Of a stretch of 47,289 bases of DNA, positions 1 to 7,324 are shown one piece after another. Made by a program: the position numbers and the translations under genes. This stretch comes from Prolixibacteraceae bacterium (GTDB lineage Bacteria; Bacteroidota; Bacteroidia; Bacteroidales; Prolixibacteraceae). The stretch covers positions 27,343 through 74,631 of the forward strand of contig DMSQ01000030.1 of NCBI GenBank assembly GCA_003457135.1. Reading direction: 5' to 3'. Under the pieces are notes generated by a model that saw only the letters and a program-made list of their open reading frames with translations, ran no database searches and was not told the origin of the DNA. How positions within the stretch are numbered: the first letter of the stretch is position 1; each line of letters begins with the position of its first letter.

Positions 1-1
1 A

Positions 2-754
2 ATTGGTTTGCTTCAGGAAGGAAATCGCCAGGTGCTAATCGAGAGTAAATCCCGAAACCTACAGATGGAATTCAGGGGTGGGAGTGGTGTTCCCCTGAAA
101 CCTTTGAAATTGAATATGGTGCAGGAAACCAATGCTTTCAGTTATGTTACTTTCAAAACTGAAGGAGCAAATGAAGTTTTCTCTTCATGGATACTGAAAA
201 TTACAGACGATCAGGGAAATGAGCAAAATTTTGGACCATACACCAAAGAACTGGTCAGTATTCCTGGAAAATCTATTTTAGGTGATCGCACTTATGGCAA
301 ATATAAAATCATGATGATTGGTAAATTGATGAGCGGAGAAACTGTAAAAAAGGATACGACAGCATACCTGGTACTCCTGACCCCGCCTGCAACTGATAGG
401 GCCGTGAGGTTTAGTTTCTTATATGAACACAACAATTCGAAGGCAATCAACATTTTCAACCGGTATTTAACTAATGTTGTTTCACCGAATATTCCGATAA
501 ACGCAACCGTTGCTATATACGGGCATACTGAAAATCCCGATGCAAGAGATTACGAATTGAAATTGTTTTTAAACCGTGCCAATGATGCCAAAACTATTAT
601 TGAAAATGCATTGGCTAAAACCGGGAGGCAAGATGTTCAATTTGAAGTTTACACATTGGGAAATGATCTGGTTTTAGCTCCATTTAGAAATTCAAATCAG
701 CCGGAAGGCTTTTATAACCGGACGATTATCATTGATGTTATTTCCAATGAGTAA
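2..754 (+). CDS. OmpA-like C-terminal domain protein, 5'-truncated
   Basis: The reading frame is open to the left edge of the window, so the true start lies outside; the first possible start (TTG at 8) is not trusted. The last ~120 residues look like an OmpA-type peptidoglycan-binding domain: a GHTE motif (usual form GHTD), then an NRA helix motif and a terminal NRT-III-DV strand in the place of the usual NRRVEI. The upstream ~130 residues look like a beta-rich extracytoplasmic domain that I do not recognise. By family the protein would tie the outer membrane or a periplasmic partner to peptidoglycan. It ends 168 bp before the DUF433 gene. The OmpA-like assignment is fairly safe; the overall role is unknown. 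Confidence 0.65.
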   Translation: MGLLQEGNRQVLIESKSRNLQMEFRGGSGVPLKPLKLNMVQETNAFSYVTFKTEGANEVFSSWILKITDDQGNEQNFGPYTKELVSIPGKSILGDRTYGKYKIMMIGKLMSGETVKKDTTAYLVLLTPPATDRAVRFSFLYEHNNSKAINIFNRYLTNVVSPNIPINATVAIYGHTENPDARDYELKLFLNRANDAKTIIENALAKTGRQDVQFEVYTLGNDLVLAPFRNSNQPEGFYNRTIIIDVISNE

Positions 755-831
755 GTATTTCTTCAAGGTATGAAGTCTGGAAAAAATAGTATCATTTGAC
801 TGTTCTGCTGATTTCGATGTTAATGTCTTTT

Positions 832-858
832 TCATTTCAGCGCCTCTACCTGATTCCT
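832..858 (-). pseudogene. Relic of an ABC-permease 3' end
   Basis: Read on the minus strand, this stretch encodes RNQVEALK followed by TGA. The three intact permeases in this window all end in RNPVEALRYE. At nucleotide level it matches the end of the 1493-3838 permease at about 18 of 24 positions. No open frame continues upstream. It lies where a further permease of the same array would end, just beyond the toxin-antitoxin pair. It could be chance because it is short, but the position and frame argue for a remnant. Confidence 0.4.
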
Positions 859-895
859 TGAATAATATATCCTGAAATTATTACTGTATTTTTTG

Positions 896-903
896 TATTT
901 TTG
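896..903 (+). promoter_or_regulatory. Candidate -7 element (TAnnTTTG)
   Basis: TATTTTTG matches the Bacteroidota -7 consensus TAnnTTTG and lies 18 bp before the ATG of the DUF433 gene. No convincing -33 TTTG is visible at the expected distance, so this is tentative. Confidence 0.3.
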
Positions 904-921
904 TTTATAAACTTTTTCCTC

Positions 922-1140
922 ATGTTATTAATAGAAAGAATTACCATTGAACCAGGAAAACGCAGCGGGAAACCCTGTATAAGGGGACTTCGCATAACTG
1001 TGTACGATGTATTGGAGTATCTGGCTTCAGGAATGACCATAGAAGAAATTCTTGATGATTTCCCATATCTTGAAAGAGAAGATATCCTGGCATGTCTGAG
1101 TTACGCTGCAAACAAAGAAAAGATTGAACTCTGCGCCTGA
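922..1140 (+). CDS. DUF433 family antitoxin-like protein
   Basis: A 72-residue protein starting at the ATG at 922; an in-frame TTG at 901 is less likely. It carries the DUF433 pattern: an N-terminal I-x-x-x-P-G-x-x-x-G-K-P-C-I-R-G-L-R-I-T stretch, then a helix-turn-helix-like segment (LASGMTIEEILDDFPYL) and an EDILACLSYAA helix. DUF433 proteins are commonly the antitoxin partners of PIN-like DUF5615 proteins and probably bind DNA. Its TGA stop overlaps the ATG of the next gene (ATGA), so the two are translationally coupled. The pair sits between an OmpA-like gene and the ABC locus, a typical accessory position. Confidence 0.85.
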   Translation: MLLIERITIEPGKRSGKPCIRGLRITVYDVLEYLASGMTIEEILDDFPYLEREDILACLSYAANKEKIELCA

Positions 1141-1460
1141 TGAAACTGCTGTTTGACCAAAACCTGTCCCCAAAACTTGTAGATTCCTTCAATGATTCAA
1201 GGCATTTACAGGATTTAGGCATGGATTCCACCGATGACTTAAATATTTGGAAATTTGCCAAAAAAGAAGGTTTTACAATTGTTACCAAAGACAGTGATTT
1301 TAACAATCTGGTTTCATATTTTGGCTTTCCTCCTAAAGTAATCTGGTTGCGAAGGGGCAATTGTTCGACAAAAGTTATAAGCGAATTGTTAAACAAAAAC
1401 TTCCAGACGATAAAAAATTTTATTAGTGATCATGATAATGGCATATTGTCAATTTCTTAA
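1140..1460 (+). CDS. DUF5615 PIN-like toxin candidate
   Basis: A 106-residue protein of the DUF5615 (PIN-like, Mut7-C-related) family. Visible features are the N-terminal LLFDQNLSPKL motif with its acidic residue, the mid-protein D-L-G-M segment, and the TKDSDF motif, which supplies the conserved acidic cluster of PIN-type nucleases. The start codon overlaps the stop of the DUF433 gene by 4 nt. By family context this would be the toxin half of a type II-like module. Ribonuclease activity is inferred, not shown. The gene converges on the ABC permease whose 3' end is at 1493. Confidence 0.8.
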   Translation: MKLLFDQNLSPKLVDSFNDSRHLQDLGMDSTDDLNIWKFAKKEGFTIVTKDSDFNNLVSYFGFPPKVIWLRRGNCSTKVISELLNKNFQTIKNFISDHDNGILSIS

Positions 1461-1492
1461 TTATTTTTTCTATTCGGATAATAGTTCTTAAA

Positions 1493-3838
1493 TTACTCAT
1501 ACCTCAACGCCTCCACCGGATTCCTCGTGGCCGCTTTCCAGCTTTGCCAACTAACGGTCAGTAGCGCAATTCCCAATGCCAACAAACCGGCCAGTGCAAA
1601 AATCCACCAGCTTAGCGAGGTTTTGTAGGCAAAGTTTTCGAGCCATTTATTCATAGCAAAATACGCTATGGGTGTTGCAATTACAAAGGCAATAGCCACC
1701 CACTTTACAAAATCGCGGTCGAGTAGGATCATCACTTCCGAAACCCTTGCGCCATTTACTTTGCGGACTCCAATCTCTTTGATGCGGCGTTGGCAGGCAA
1801 ATAACGACATGGCTAAAATGCCCAAACAACAAATCACAATGGCACAACCTGCAAACAGCGAGAAAGTACGGCGAAACTGAAGTTCCGATTGGTACATTTT
1901 TTCAACCGCCTGATCCATGAAGCTGATCTCGACCGGGAAAGAAGGGGAGAGGTCGGCGGTTATTTTTTTAATATTATCTAAAGTTACTGATAGGGATTTA
2001 AAATCGCTTGTCTGAATATTTAAAAGACAATATGAAGCATAAGAATCATTTCTAATTGCGAGCGAAATAATAGGCTGATTGACTGGTTTGTAGTGAAAAT
2101 CTTTTATGACTCCAACAATCTCGTAACTGGAACCCATTGTAACTGTCCCTCCCAAAGGATTGCTTATCTTATTTTCGCGAAGAAATGCTTCATTCACAAC
2201 AATTTTCTTTTTATCGGATGAAAGATTACCGGAATACAACTGCCCCGAAACCAATTGAAGCCCTAACATTTCAAAGAATTCTGCATCGGCGCTTAAAAGG
2301 TCAAAACTGATTTTTTTATTTTCTCCATTCAGGGTTAACTGGGTTTCCCTGGATTGATTGGTATTACCGGGATAAAACTGAGAGAATGAAATCTTCTTTA
2401 CGGTTGAGATTTCTTCAAGTAGGTTTTTAAAGACGCCTTTCTTTTGGTTTAGCTGCTCTGTCAGCTTAATACTTATGATATTATTCTGGTTAAATCCAAG
2501 ATTACTGCAACCAAAGTTGACCTGCTTTTGTACCAATATTGTAAAAGCAATTAATACAATGGCGATGATAAATTGCGTGGTTACAAGAACTCCCCTGAGA
2601 ACAGAGTTGGATGGTCGCTGATCAACTGCCTTTTTCAGATTATCAACAGCTTTTGACGATGAGATGCGCAAAGCTGGAATTAAACTGAATATCAGGCTGA
2701 GAATAAAAGTACAGGCAACAGCCATCAACAGGAATGAAGGCATATATATCAATTGTGGATTGAAGTGAATGCCTGTATAATTACTGATAAAAGGAAATAA
2801 GGTTCGAACTATTATTATCGCAATAAAAAGCGATATCAAAAACAAGATAAAAGCTTCGAAAAGCACATTTTTAAGGATAATTAACCGGCTTGCACCAATA
2901 ACCTTCAATACCCCGGTTTGTTTGATTTTGTCCATCCATTGCGATGAAGAAATATTAACAAAATTTACGAGGGCAATCATCAGTACAAGCAAGGCTATGA
3001 GGATCAGTATCTGAATTTTTTTCAGGTCGCCGGTTAGAAGATAGGTGCTCCCGAAAAGTGAAAATTTTGAAAAGTAGATTTTTTTTAATGGGGTCAGTTT
3101 TGTACTCATGTATTCTTTCCGGTTTTCTTCAGGGAAAAGAGAAAGAATGGCTTTTTCAGTCTCGCCAGAATCAACCCCTTTTTTTAAAAGCAAAAATGTC
3201 TGGAAATCACACCATCCCCACTGTGTATATTCACCCTCGTTCTCCTGAACTATTTTTCTGGTTGCAGTATTTGTTACTGCGCTAAAAGTAAGACAAGAGT
3301 TATTGTTTGGTTCCTCAAGAACTGCACTTACAGTAATGCTTTTGTTGTTGTTCAGTTTTATCGTCTTTCCAAGAGCCACCTCATTTCCAAAAAGTTTGTG
3401 CGACAATGATTTGGTGATCACAACAGACATTGGTTCTTTCAGGGCAGTTTCAGCGTTTCCTTCAATAAAATTGTAAGTAAAAAGCCGGAAGAAATCTTCA
3501 TCTGCAAAGATCAGGTCTGAGGTGATAGGTTCTTTGTTTTCAGACTGAAACACAGGAGCTTCCCATGTTCCGCTAATCCGGACGGTAGATTCTACCCAGG
3601 GAACTTTCATATCAATATGTTCTTTAAGGATACCCGGTGTATAGACATGGTCTTCCAATCCATATAAATAAACCCTGTTTCCGTTTTTTTGATGTGCGTC
3701 AGTATTAAGCTCACTATAACAATAAACAGAAAGGACAATTACCAATGTCAAACTAATGGATAAGCCCAACAGGTTAATCAGGTTGGTTGCCGGTTTCCGT
3801 ACGAAATTCCGGTAGGTTGATTTAAAAATGTTTTGCAT
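1493..3838 (-). CDS. ABC transporter permease, MacB/FtsX type (permease 3)
   Basis: A 781-residue inner-membrane protein with the duplicated MacB-PCD/FtsX layout. It has one N-terminal membrane segment (~18-40), a periplasmic domain (~45-270), three membrane segments (~275-390), a fifth (~415-440), a second periplasmic domain (~445-660) and three C-terminal segments. An I-K-E-I-G-V-R-K-V-N-G-A motif follows the sixth membrane segment, and the protein ends in NPVEALRYE. The family exports or mechanically transmits signals rather than importing. It is the last gene of the minus-strand array; the ATPase just upstream (3948-4709) is its probable motor. The substrate cannot be read from the sequence. 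Confidence 0.88.
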   Translation of the reverse strand: MQNIFKSTYRNFVRKPATNLINLLGLSISLTLVIVLSVYCYSELNTDAHQKNGNRVYLYGLEDHVYTPGILKEHIDMKVPWVESTVRISGTWEAPVFQSENKEPITSDLIFADEDFFRLFTYNFIEGNAETALKEPMSVVITKSLSHKLFGNEVALGKTIKLNNNKSITVSAVLEEPNNNSCLTFSAVTNTATRKIVQENEGEYTQWGWCDFQTFLLLKKGVDSGETEKAILSLFPEENRKEYMSTKLTPLKKIYFSKFSLFGSTYLLTGDLKKIQILILIALLVLMIALVNFVNISSSQWMDKIKQTGVLKVIGASRLIILKNVLFEAFILFLISLFIAIIIVRTLFPFISNYTGIHFNPQLIYMPSFLLMAVACTFILSLIFSLIPALRISSSKAVDNLKKAVDQRPSNSVLRGVLVTTQFIIAIVLIAFTILVQKQVNFGCSNLGFNQNNIISIKLTEQLNQKKGVFKNLLEEISTVKKISFSQFYPGNTNQSRETQLTLNGENKKISFDLLSADAEFFEMLGLQLVSGQLYSGNLSSDKKKIVVNEAFLRENKISNPLGGTVTMGSSYEIVGVIKDFHYKPVNQPIISLAIRNDSYASYCLLNIQTSDFKSLSVTLDNIKKITADLSPSFPVEISFMDQAVEKMYQSELQFRRTFSLFAGCAIVICCLGILAMSLFACQRRIKEIGVRKVNGARVSEVMILLDRDFVKWVAIAFVIATPIAYFAMNKWLENFAYKTSLSWWIFALAGLLALGIALLTVSWQSWKAATRNPVEALRYE

Positions 3839-3947
3839 GACCAGGTTTGTTTTTGTTAATATTCTTCCAATTAGCCGAATCAGGATGCGCCGGATTAAAA
3901 GATTTTCAGGAATAACTCTGTTCTTCCTTCCATTCTTAAATCCTTAT

Positions 3948-4709
3948 TCAGACTATCCTAACATTTGGCTCTCCGCTCTCTACCATCATCACTTTGCTTT
4001 CCTTCTCTCTCTCCATTGGAGAGGGTTGGGGAGAGGCTTTTATCACATCTTTCCTGATAATACCATCTTCCAATCGAATAATCCTTTTCCCGTATTCGGC
4101 AAATTTTTCGTTGTGAGTCACCTGAATGATGGTCATTCCTTCGTTGTTTAGTTCCCGAAGAACCTCCATGATCATTTCTCCCTGAGTTGTGTGCAGGTTT
4201 CCGGTGGGTTCGTCGGCCAGCAGTAGTTTGGGTTTGCCGATGATGGCACGGGCAATACCCACCAATTGCTGTTGCCCTCCGGAAAGTTGCTGCGGGAACA
4301 GGTCTTTTTTGGCCACCATGTTGAAACGGTCGAGCAGGTCGGCCACCATCGCCTGACGGTCGCGGCCTTTTACCCCTTTGTAAATCAGCGGAGTTTCGAT
4401 GTTTTCGTACACGGTCATTTCCTCAATCAGGTGATAGGCCTGAAAAATGAAGCCTATAAAATTGCGGTGATATTCAACCTTGGCTTTTTCTTTCAGGTCG
4501 AGAACCGATTTGTCGTAAAGCGAATATTCTCCGGCAGAAGGGGCATCGAGCAGGCCGATGATATTGAGTAAGGTTGACTTACCAGAGCCGCTGGGGCCCA
4601 TGATGCTCAGGAATTCGCCTTCTTTTACTTCCAAGTTAACAGCTTTCAGCACAAAAGTCCGCTGGAATTTCGAATCGTAATACTTGTCGATGTTGGTTAA
4701 GTAGATCAT
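3948..4709 (-). CDS. ABC transporter ATP-binding protein (LolD/MacB type), repeat-extended tail
   Basis: A 253-residue ABC ATPase with Walker A GPSGSGKST (~39-47), signature LSGGQQQ (~143-149), Walker B LLLADEPTGN and an H-loop VTHN. The residues after the signature are L-V-G-I-A-R-A, where the second ATPase in this locus has the usual R-V-A-I-A-R-A. The conserved fold should end near residue 225 (DGIIRKDVI). The remaining ~28 residues begin KASPQPSPMERE, which is the translation of the hairpin repeat at 4005-4037. The gene lies between permeases 2 and 3 and probably powers one or both. Confidence 0.9.
   Translation of the reverse strand: MIYLTNIDKYYDSKFQRTFVLKAVNLEVKEGEFLSIMGPSGSGKSTLLNIIGLLDAPSAGEYSLYDKSVLDLKEKAKVEYHRNFIGFIFQAYHLIEEMTVYENIETPLIYKGVKGRDRQAMVADLLDRFNMVAKKDLFPQQLSGGQQQLVGIARAIIGKPKLLLADEPTGNLHTTQGEMIMEVLRELNNEGMTIIQVTHNEKFAEYGKRIIRLEDGIIRKDVIKASPQPSPMEREKESKVMMVESGEPNVRIV
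4005..4037. repeat. Hairpin repeat copy E, inside an ATPase gene
   Basis: CTCTCTCC-ATT-GGAGAGGG forms a stem, followed by TTG and GGGAGAGGC. The same architecture recurs at 7294, 12491 (inverted), 12633 and 12675. This is the only copy inside a reading frame. Confidence 0.7.
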
Positions 4710-4818
4710 AGTGTCTTGAACTTTGATGTTTTTGATTTAATGACTGACTTTGATGTTTCTATTCACAGTAATTCAATCTCTTCGGTCATTTACCCATTAC
4801 CTTTCTTTATGCATTTCG

Positions 4819-7221
4819 CTATTCATAACGCAACGCTTCCACTGGGTTACGGTTGGCAGTGCGCGTGTAATTATAAGCCGCGATCAAGGCTACCAGCAAT
4901 AATATGAATAGGCTGCATACCATAAATATCCCCCAGTGAAGCGGAATTTTTGTTGCGAAATTCTGCATCCATTTGCTAACTGTCAGCCAAGCTCCTGCTA
5001 ATCCCAGGAGTACTGCGGGGACGGCAATGAATTCAAGGTCGAGAATAAAAACACGAAGGATATCTGACAATGTTGCACCACTGATACGTCTGATAGCAAG
5101 TTCTTTACGGCGACGTGCTGCTTCGTTTGAAGTGTAACCCAACAAGCCAATGACAGTAATGATCAGGATAATGGCATTCCCGGCCATCATGGCATTTCTG
5201 AACCCATGTTCCGATTGGTAACTTGCTTTTTGTTCCATCTCCAAACTTTTTACCACGGCATCCTGATAGGGCAAAAACCGATTGAAAATCTCTGTAATCT
5301 TTTTCAACATGCCAGCTTCCGAGGTTTCGTTGGTTTTTATCAGGACATAAAACGGGAACGATGAACGTTCGGCCCTTACCTGTTCGAACTTTTCAGCAGG
5401 GTAATAATAGAAAACCGAAGGCCGTGAATTGGGATTGGTAATGGTATTGACAATAAAATCGGGAAAAACACCGCGGATAGTCGATTTTCCATGTTCACTA
5501 ATATCGACTTGTTTGCCCACAACATTTTTCCATCCGTTAAACACCTTTAGCTTTTCAGCGCCTCTTTTGCTGATGAGCAAGTCGTTAACCACGGAATTCT
5601 GTTGCGAAAAACTATCTCCTTCAAAAACGGGAATGTCCAGGATCGACAAATAATTTTCATCAATAAAATAAAAATCGGCAATGTTGAACAATTCCTTTTC
5701 CCCGTCATCTGAATGAATATTATTACCTGCAGCTCCTTCTATCGGTAATCCATGCCCTAAACCTACTTTTTCAATTTCAGGTACAGCCCGCAATTCATTT
5801 AGCAATACGGAGATTTTACTGGCTTCCATTCCGCCTGTAGCGCCAAAGTAAACACCTTTGGTCCGATACCCGTGGTCGGCAGTTATCAGGCTGTTATATT
5901 GCATACTAACAATAACCAAAATAGTGAGTATAAAAGAAGCGCCAACAAACTGGAACGAAAGCAATACCAATTTCCACTTGTTCTTCTTTTGCTGATAATC
6001 GCGAAACGCTGTTGCCACTGGAATGCGTGAAAAGAACCGCCCCGGCAGGTAGCTGGTTAATATTACCAATAGAATGATAAGGAAAAACAATGGCCATAAC
6101 ACATGGGCATTGAAAACAGAAATAAGTTTATGCCCCAATTGTACTTCGGCCACCGGCCTGAGGATTAAGATTAACAGCAGTGCGCCAACCAGTGAAATAA
6201 GAAACAAAAGGACCGTTTCGGAAAGAATAAGCAATTGCAGGTTTTTGGCTTCCGCGCCACAGGTCTTGTGGATGGCCGAGCTTTTAGCCCTTTTTATCAG
6301 GGCGCTCAGTGTCAGTAGTATGTAATTCATAAACGATACAAACAGGACCGCAAAAGCTATGGTTGTAAGGATGATAATCATATCTTTTACACCATCGGAG
6401 TATAATTTTCTTATGGGTATAAAAGAGTATTTCAGAACCATTCCTCCTTGCTGCTGTTCTATTCTTTCAATCTCCTGATGTTTAACCTGCATTTGGCGAA
6501 CAGCAGGTGCCAGGCTTTCAGGGCTTACTCCGGGTGAAAGTTTTACAGCAGCATAATAACGGTCGTTGCCCAACCAGTTAGTGGAGCCGTCCCACGAGAA
6601 AAACTGCCCGGTGGAAACCATCGAAATAAGTATGTCATATTTGTAGTTGGTATTTTCGGGCAATTCTGCAAAAACCCCGGCAATCGTTATTTTTTTACCC
6701 GGATATCTTTTTATCTCGATTACTTTTCCGGTGACATCGCCGCCTATTTCTTCGGCAATCTTACTGGAAACCATGCAGGCCATCGGGCTTTTCAGTATCT
6801 CTTTCGGATTCCCGCTAATCAATGGTACCGGAAGCACATCGAACAGGTTTTCGTCGGCCAGTGAAAATTGTGCCTGGTAACTTTTCTTGTCTTCGGTATA
6901 AAAAACAGACGAACCGATGTTATTAAGCCTTGTTGCCGCTTCAATGCCAGGAACATCAGCCTTTAAACCGGGGGCGATGGCTCCACTTACCCTTGGAGAA
7001 CTATCCATCTTATCCAAAGATTTGTCTCTTCTAAAATTCTCGTGTACCACATAAATACGGTTGGTATCGGGATAAAAGCTATCGAAACTGTAATTATAAA
7101 GAACTTCCGACAGCAGCAAAAGACCGAATGCCAGTCCTGCAGTCAGCGATATAATCCGTGTGGCAGTGTGTTCCCCTTTTCGGAACAAGCGGCGAAATGC
7201 AAGTTTTAAAAGTTTTACCAT
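4819..7221 (-). CDS. ABC transporter permease, MacB/FtsX type (permease 2)
   Basis: An 800-residue permease with the same eight-segment, two-periplasmic-domain layout as its neighbours. It has an N-terminal membrane segment (~22-45), three segments at ~285-400, a fifth near 420-440 and three C-terminal ones. An R-R-K-E-L-A-I-R-R-I-S-G-A motif follows the sixth segment, and the protein ends in RNPVEALRYE. It is paralogous to the permeases on either side but clearly diverged, so the array is old apart from the conserved tail. Transcription probably continues from permease 1 (104-bp gap) into the ATPase at 4709 (109-bp gap). Confidence 0.88.
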   Translation of the reverse strand: MVKLLKLAFRRLFRKGEHTATRIISLTAGLAFGLLLLSEVLYNYSFDSFYPDTNRIYVVHENFRRDKSLDKMDSSPRVSGAIAPGLKADVPGIEAATRLNNIGSSVFYTEDKKSYQAQFSLADENLFDVLPVPLISGNPKEILKSPMACMVSSKIAEEIGGDVTGKVIEIKRYPGKKITIAGVFAELPENTNYKYDILISMVSTGQFFSWDGSTNWLGNDRYYAAVKLSPGVSPESLAPAVRQMQVKHQEIERIEQQQGGMVLKYSFIPIRKLYSDGVKDMIIILTTIAFAVLFVSFMNYILLTLSALIKRAKSSAIHKTCGAEAKNLQLLILSETVLLFLISLVGALLLILILRPVAEVQLGHKLISVFNAHVLWPLFFLIILLVILTSYLPGRFFSRIPVATAFRDYQQKKNKWKLVLLSFQFVGASFILTILVIVSMQYNSLITADHGYRTKGVYFGATGGMEASKISVLLNELRAVPEIEKVGLGHGLPIEGAAGNNIHSDDGEKELFNIADFYFIDENYLSILDIPVFEGDSFSQQNSVVNDLLISKRGAEKLKVFNGWKNVVGKQVDISEHGKSTIRGVFPDFIVNTITNPNSRPSVFYYYPAEKFEQVRAERSSFPFYVLIKTNETSEAGMLKKITEIFNRFLPYQDAVVKSLEMEQKASYQSEHGFRNAMMAGNAIILIITVIGLLGYTSNEAARRRKELAIRRISGATLSDILRVFILDLEFIAVPAVLLGLAGAWLTVSKWMQNFATKIPLHWGIFMVCSLFILLLVALIAAYNYTRTANRNPVEALRYE

Positions 7222-7293
7222 TGTTTTCTGATTTTTCTAGTTTCTATCATTGTTCTATTTTCGAATCTCTGTAATTGACTGTTGCTCCCGATT

Positions 7294-7318
7294 CTCCCCC
7301 TTCGGAGGAGTTAGAGGG
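7294..7318. repeat. Hairpin repeat copy D
   Basis: CTCCCCC-TTC-GGAGGAG, then TTAGAGGG. It resembles copy C and sits directly after the stop codon of permease 1 on the minus strand. A T-run follows on the plus strand, but no plus-strand gene precedes it. Confidence 0.65.
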
Positions 7319-7324
7319 TTTTTT

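Noticed and set aside
846..1396. Minus-strand open frames opposite the DUF433/DUF5615 genes
   Set aside because: They are antisense shadows with no recognisable motif, while the plus-strand frames match known families.
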